A stretch of DNA of 43,729 nt from positions 1 to 43,729 of the forward strand of contig PYER01000021.1 in NCBI GenBank assembly GCA_003017855.1. The letters run 5' to 3'. The notes below the pieces were generated by a model that had not been told where the DNA came from, did no database searches, and saw only the letters and a list, made by a program, of their open reading frames with translations. The DNA comes from a filamentous cyanobacterium CCT1 (GTDB lineage Bacteria > Cyanobacteriota > Cyanobacteriia > Phormidesmidales > Phormidesmidaceae). Of the stretch, positions 40,177-43,729 are shown in pieces (the stretch's first letter is position 1; each line of letters starts with the position of its first letter). The position numbers were made by a program, and so were the translations under genes.

Positions 40177-41922
40177 GTGGCCAGCCAAATTATCAACGAA
40201 AAGCTCCACGCCTACCGCGACGACCTCGATCGCCTGCTAGAGCGGGTGCAGACCCTGGCCACCGATATCAACAACCCCAACTTGCAGCGCACCACCCACA
40301 ATTTGCGCCGCAACATCAACGAGCCCTTTTTGTTTGTAGTGGTGGGCGAGGTGAAGGCGGGCAAGAGCAGCTTTGTGAATGCTCTGCTCGATGCCGAAGT
40401 CTGCGCCACCGACATTGAGCCCTGCACCGACTCAATTCAGCAGATTGTCTACGCCGAGCAGGAGTTCGTCGAGCAGGTGGAGCCGAGCCTGCGCAAGATT
40501 GGCCGCCCCATTCCCATTCTGCAAGAGATTTCGATTGTGGATACGCCGGGCACCAACACGGTGATTGCCGAGCACCAGATCATCACCGAGCGCTACATTC
40601 CCAACAGCGACCTGACTTTCTTTGTGCTGTTCGCCAAGAACCCGTACCAGAAGAGCGCTTGGGATTTTCTCGATTTTGTCAGCGCCGAGTGGCGCAAAAA
40701 GGTGGTGTTCATTTTGCAGCAGGCCGATCTGCTGCGCCCCGCCGACCTGCAGACCAACGTGGAGCGGGTCAAAGAATACGCTTACCAAAAGCAGATCAAA
40801 GCGCCGATTATCTTTCCCACCTCAGCAGCGCTGGAGCAGGAGGGCGACACGGCAAACAGTGGCTTTGAGCCAGTGCGGCAGTACATTCAGTCGATGGTGT
40901 CGTCGGGGGAGAGCTATAAGATCAAGCTGCGATCGGTGAGTCAGACTACCCAGCAAATCATTGACCTGCTGAATAGCGATGTGGAGGGGCTCAACCAGCA
41001 GCTGGCGGTCGATCGCGCCACCGCCCAGAGCATTCGCAGCAAGATTGATGCCGGGAGGGCGCGATCGCGCTACGAGGTCAACACCTTGGCCGATCGCCTG
41101 GCCGCCCGCTATGAGGTCATTTCGGCCCGCATCAAGCGCGACTTTCGCGAGAGCCTGACGGTGCCCATGGTGGTGCGGCGATCGTTCGTCGGCATGTTCA
41201 ACCAGGATGCCTCCATGCAGGCCTGGATCGACGACTTCCAGGAGCGCTGCGCCCGCGACCTGCGCACCTCGCTCGAAGAGGTCTCCCAGGAGGGGGCGCA
41301 GCACTTTGTCGACGGCATTCGCCAGCTCTTTGACGGGCTCAACCAAGACCTGGAGAGCGTTAAGACTCACCGGGTGGAGAGCAGCCACATTTCGCTCAAG
41401 GTGCTGGAGCGCCGCCAGGAGGTGATCGACAGCGTGCGGGCAAAGGTCAACAACCTGATGGCCGATCAGGGCTTTGGCGATGTGCTGGTCACCCAGGCGG
41501 GCGATATGGCCAACGAAATTGTCGGCGGGGCGGTGATGGCGGTGGCGGGTACCATTCTGCACATTATCGAGTTTGCGGTGGCCGAGGCAATTTTGAGTGC
41601 GATCGGCATTGCCTTTGCCGGGGTGGGGGTGATCGTGCTTGCGATCGGTATTTTGTGGCAACGCAATCGCATCATCGCCAAGTTTGAAAACGCCCTCGAC
41701 AGTGAAAAAAACCGCTTTCAAGAAGAAGTGGCTAGCCGCCTGAACGAAAAGCTGGGGATTATCTACGAAGAAGTAGAGCGCATTTTCACTCAGTTTTACG
41801 AATACGTGGAGCGCGAAGAGGCAGCGGTGCAGCCCGTGATCGACCAGTACACCGCCATCAAGCAAGAGGCGGAGGGGCTATTTAGCTCAAACGTGCTAGG
41901 CGGGACGGCAGAGCAAAGATAG
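40177..41922 (+). CDS. Bacterial dynamin-like GTPase
   Basis: A 581-aa dynamin-family protein. The GTPase domain has G1 GEVKAGKSS (57-65), a G2 threonine near 84 and G3 DTPG (122-125). The G4 position reads FILQQADLL, so the usual T/NKxD is replaced by QQAD. Long helices form the stalk. A hydrophobic hairpin at about 449-494 (GGAVMAVAGTILHIIEFAVA, then AFAGVGVIVLAIGILW) is a likely membrane-inserting paddle, as in BDLP of Nostoc. Such proteins fuse, bend or repair membranes; some defend against phage. The start is GTG at 40177 with AAGGAG 7 nt upstream. Confidence 0.9.
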   Translation: MASQIINEKLHAYRDDLDRLLERVQTLATDINNPNLQRTTHNLRRNINEPFLFVVVGEVKAGKSSFVNALLDAEVCATDIEPCTDSIQQIVYAEQEFVEQVEPSLRKIGRPIPILQEISIVDTPGTNTVIAEHQIITERYIPNSDLTFFVLFAKNPYQKSAWDFLDFVSAEWRKKVVFILQQADLLRPADLQTNVERVKEYAYQKQIKAPIIFPTSAALEQEGDTANSGFEPVRQYIQSMVSSGESYKIKLRSVSQTTQQIIDLLNSDVEGLNQQLAVDRATAQSIRSKIDAGRARSRYEVNTLADRLAARYEVISARIKRDFRESLTVPMVVRRSFVGMFNQDASMQAWIDDFQERCARDLRTSLEEVSQEGAQHFVDGIRQLFDGLNQDLESVKTHRVESSHISLKVLERRQEVIDSVRAKVNNLMADQGFGDVLVTQAGDMANEIVGGAVMAVAGTILHIIEFAVAEAILSAIGIAFAGVGVIVLAIGILWQRNRIIAKFENALDSEKNRFQEEVASRLNEKLGIIYEEVERIFTQFYEYVEREEAAVQPVIDQYTAIKQEAEGLFSSNVLGGTAEQR

Positions 41923-41970
41923 ATTAAGCAGACAGCTTTCTGTAGCTGCACATTTTACCAGGCAAGAGCC

Positions 41971-42219
41971 ATGCAACTCTCTATTCCTGAATCCATCGTT
42001 CAATCGATACGACTCCCTGAAAGCCGTATTGAAGCAGAGCTACTTAAAGAACTGGCCCTTGCCCTCTATGCTCAAGACCTTTTGTCATTTGGTAAAGCCC
42101 GCGATCTAGCTAACCTAGATTACTGGCAATTTAGCCAGCTTTTGGGGGAGCGTAACCTTTCCCGACACTATTCTGAAGCCGAACTTTCAGAAGATATGGA
42201 GTATGCCCGTCGTCAGTAA
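41971..42219 (+). CDS. UPF0175 family antitoxin-like protein
   Basis: An 82-aa protein with the family pattern: SIPESIVQSIRLPESRIEAE, then LLKELALALYAQDLLSFGKA and LANLDYWQFSQLLGERNL. Members usually neutralise a DUF3368 PIN toxin encoded next to them, but no toxin gene follows in the 94-bp gap or on either strand nearby, so this looks like an orphan. The acidic end (EAELSEDMEYARRQ) is typical. ATG at 41971, 48 bp after the dynamin gene. It is distinct in sequence from the UPF0175-like protein at 16355. Confidence 0.88.
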   Translation: MQLSIPESIVQSIRLPESRIEAELLKELALALYAQDLLSFGKARDLANLDYWQFSQLLGERNLSRHYSEAELSEDMEYARRQ

Positions 42220-42313
42220 CACATCACCACTGCTCAACCTAGCGATAATTAATCATCTATTTCTGATCCCCCAATAGTTTGAGCGAAAGGAACGCAGCAA
42301 TTGAAGCGATGTG

Positions 42314-42862
42314 TTAGGGCCATTGCAGAGAATAGACCGTAAATATTCGATATGGTCCTGGCTCACCATCCTTGAACTTTCCTGCTTCTAATAATTGTTT
42401 GGCTTCTTCAAAGGATAGCAATAGACAATGCTCATTCGTTTCAAGTTCCGAAGCAAATGAATTACAAGACAACGGCGAACATTCTGGGCTGGTGTGAGCA
42501 CAGAACGTCACAACATCATAGCCTTCGAGGTGCTTCGCTGTAGGTTCAACTACTTCAGTCTTAAATGAAGGTTCAGGCATAACGGGTGCCCACAAGCGCT
42601 CATCTTCATCGTATTCAAACTCATAAACCTCATAGTAGAAGAGGCGTGTAGCTGCTAGATTTAGACTGTTTTCTCTAGCAACCTCCACAATTGTTTCTGG
42701 GGAGTCAAAGAGCCAGTATCCGTTATGTTTCCAGAAACTGATGTAATCAGCGAAGTCTTTCGACTCACAACTACTAACAGAATAGATGTCGGCAACTTGT
42801 GCAGCCTTCAACCAAACCGGTCGGGCGCTTACGTGTTTGGCCATATAACCAGCAGGAATCAT
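42314..42862 (-). CDS. Hypothetical protein, 182 aa
   Basis: A soluble, acidic protein starting MIPAGYMAKHVSARPVWLKA. Conserved-looking features are YISFWKHNGYWLFDSPETI, FYYEVYEFEYDEDERLW, the cysteine-containing FCAHTSPECSPLSCNSFASE and an EPGPYRIFTVYSLQWP end. I have the impression of a family scattered in cyanobacteria and other environmental bacteria, sometimes as tandem copies, with no assigned function. The composition is AT-richer than the neighbouring dynamin gene. ATG at 42862, with MAKHV six codons later as an alternative start. Confidence 0.75.
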   Translation of the reverse strand: MIPAGYMAKHVSARPVWLKAAQVADIYSVSSCESKDFADYISFWKHNGYWLFDSPETIVEVARENSLNLAATRLFYYEVYEFEYDEDERLWAPVMPEPSFKTEVVEPTAKHLEGYDVVTFCAHTSPECSPLSCNSFASELETNEHCLLLSFEEAKQLLEAGKFKDGEPGPYRIFTVYSLQWP

Positions 42863-42933
42863 ACCAGCCCTAATTATGTGTTGAACATCAGAATGACTGG
42901 ATAAGCCTCTATATTCGAGGTGCTGTCAGTCGC

Positions 42934-43006
42934 TTGTGTAGATAAACCCCCTTTTTCAGGGTGTTTATCTGTCAATTATGCTACACAAGATCTTTCTTGA
43001 GATCTT
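42934..43006. repeat. Nested inverted repeats
   Basis: Outer arms TTGTGTAG (42934-42941) and CTACACAA (42981-42988). Inside, AGATAAAC (42940-42947) and GTTTATCT (42963-42970). Immediately following, AAGATCT (42987-42993) and AGATCTT (43000-43006). The region lies in a 294-bp gap otherwise without genes, between the 182-aa hypothetical and the DUF4089 gene. Confidence 0.75.
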
Positions 43007-43156
43007 ATCTGGCAGCTTTTGGTCTTGCCAACTATTAAGAACTTGTACTGGTGAGTAGAGGGCTGTTCTGCAGTTGACATTGAGTGTCTGTACCATTACT
43101 CTCTTGCCTTAACTGAGTTGGTGAACCCATGTGACTGTGAGAGATATAGGGCAGAA

Positions 43157-43357
43157 ATGATGAATTTAGAAAAGCCTAGCCCGGTTGATTTCGCGGCATA
43201 TGTGGAGGTAATGACGGCGGCTCTGGAGTTGGCTATCCCCGATGAGATTAAGCCGGGGGTGGCGGCCAATGTGGAGCACATTTGGGATATCGCCCAACCC
43301 GTCCTTTCCTTTCCTTTGCCAGATACTGTAGAAAGCGCCGCCACCTTTGAGCCATGA
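43157..43357 (+). CDS. DUF4089 (AtzG-like) small amidase partner
   Basis: A 66-aa protein from the ATG at 43157 (a second ATG follows directly at 43160). VDFAAYVEVMTAALELAIPD and VAANVEHIWDIAQPVLSFPL match DUF4089/AtzG, a small helical protein related to GatC that binds and stabilises AtzE-type amidases. Its stop overlaps the next start as ATGA, confirming the pair as a coupled unit. AGGGC precedes the ATG. Confidence 0.85.
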   Translation: MMNLEKPSPVDFAAYVEVMTAALELAIPDEIKPGVAANVEHIWDIAQPVLSFPLPDTVESAATFEP

Positions 43358-43729
43358 CCCAACCGCCCAATGCCCTGGCCCTAGCCGCTGCTATTAAATC
43401 CGGGAAACTGTCTGCCTCGACGGTGGTGGATGCGGCTTTGGCCGATGTCGCCACTCGCAACCCGTCGCTGAACTGCTTTACGGCTGTGACGGCAGAACGG
43501 GCGCGATCGCAAGCCCAGGCCATCGACAATGCGATCGCCGCTGGCCAAGACCCCGGCCCGCTGGCGGGCGTGCCCTTCGCGGTCAAGAACCTGTTTGATA
43601 TCCAGGGCGTCACTACCCTTGCCGGAGCCAAGCTCAACCAGAGCAATCCTCCCGCCGCGCAAGATGCCATCGCGATCGCTCGCCTGCAGCAGGCCGGGGC
43701 AGTGCTGGTCGGGGCGCTAAATATGGACG
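43354..43729 (+). CDS. AtzE-family amidase (3' end outside window)
   Basis: The first ~125 residues of an amidase-signature enzyme. The N-terminal helix LALAAAIKSGKLSASTVVDA, LNCFTAVTAERARSQAQAID and the catalytic lysine segment GPLAGVPFAVKNLFDIQG are visible; the two catalytic serines lie beyond the window. Pairing with DUF4089 places it with AtzE (1-carboxybiuret hydrolase) and the HpxXY-type amidases of oxamate/oxalurate breakdown, rather than GatA. It probably hydrolyses a small amide or ureide and releases ammonia; the substrate is not determined. Confidence 0.9.
   Translation, partial: MTQPPNALALAAAIKSGKLSASTVVDAALADVATRNPSLNCFTAVTAERARSQAQAIDNAIAAGQDPGPLAGVPFAVKNLFDIQGVTTLAGAKLNQSNPPAAQDAIAIARLQQAGAVLVGALNMD

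Overview
The window comes from a cyanobacterium. It encodes the photosystem I subunit PsaC, a thylakoid-maintenance protein (Vipp1/IM30), the SufR-controlled suf locus, the ferredoxin-thioredoxin reductase catalytic chain and a glucosylglycerol hydrolase. HIP1 octamers (GCGATCGC) occur throughout. The high GC and the many NACHT, toxin-antitoxin and c-di-GMP genes fit a Leptolyngbya/Nodosilinea-like lineage, but the genus is an inference.

Layout. 1-5.3 kb: the tail of a flavin-binding oxidase-family gene, a membrane protein with its MarR regulator, psaC with a strong terminator, an RCK-type ion channel with a non-canonical filter, a tiny membrane protein bracketed by palindromic repeats, an Asp/Glu racemase and a rhodanese. 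5.3-11.6 kb: a membrane-anchored NACHT NTPase, a cellulose-synthase-like GT2 enzyme, a DUF2283 protein, a dRS3-like repeat, an Hsp20 chaperone and a pentapeptide-repeat protein. 11.7-17.2 kb is the accessory hotspot: a 21-bp tandem repeat, a 1188-residue NACHT-HEAT protein with a separable C-terminal module, a VapBC-like pair enclosed by 86-bp direct repeats derived from the 3' end of the NACHT gene, a UPF0175-like antitoxin remnant and a HicB/HicA pair.

17.2-25.3 kb: a DUF1517 protein, a secreted YbaY/YscW-like protein, glucosylglycerol hydrolase, uvrC and a small unknown protein behind a perfect NtcA-type palindrome. 25.5-32.3 kb: a single-domain response regulator, a PLP aminotransferase, a diguanylate cyclase with a cysteine cluster, vipp1, a small conserved-looking protein and an SSS-family symporter. 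32.8-39.3 kb: sufR diverges from ftrC-sufB-sufC-sufD-sufS, with two perfect CAAC-N6-GTTG SufR operators between them. 39.3-43.7 kb: a HigBA-like toxin-antitoxin pair, a bacterial dynamin-like protein, an orphan UPF0175 protein, an unknown 182-aa protein, a nested palindrome and a DUF4089/AtzE-type amidase pair cut by the window end.

How genes work together. The suf genes build Fe-S clusters needed by PsaC and by the ferredoxin-thioredoxin reductase, and ftrC sits directly behind the SufR operators. The diguanylate cyclase may make the signal sensed by the cellulose-synthase-like enzyme. The most promising candidate for an undescribed system is the NACHT-HEAT protein with its detachable C-terminal module, the decayed second copy of that module and the adjoining toxin-antitoxin genes. 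It resembles bacterial NLR-like (STAND) immune proteins in architecture, but an immune role is inference only.
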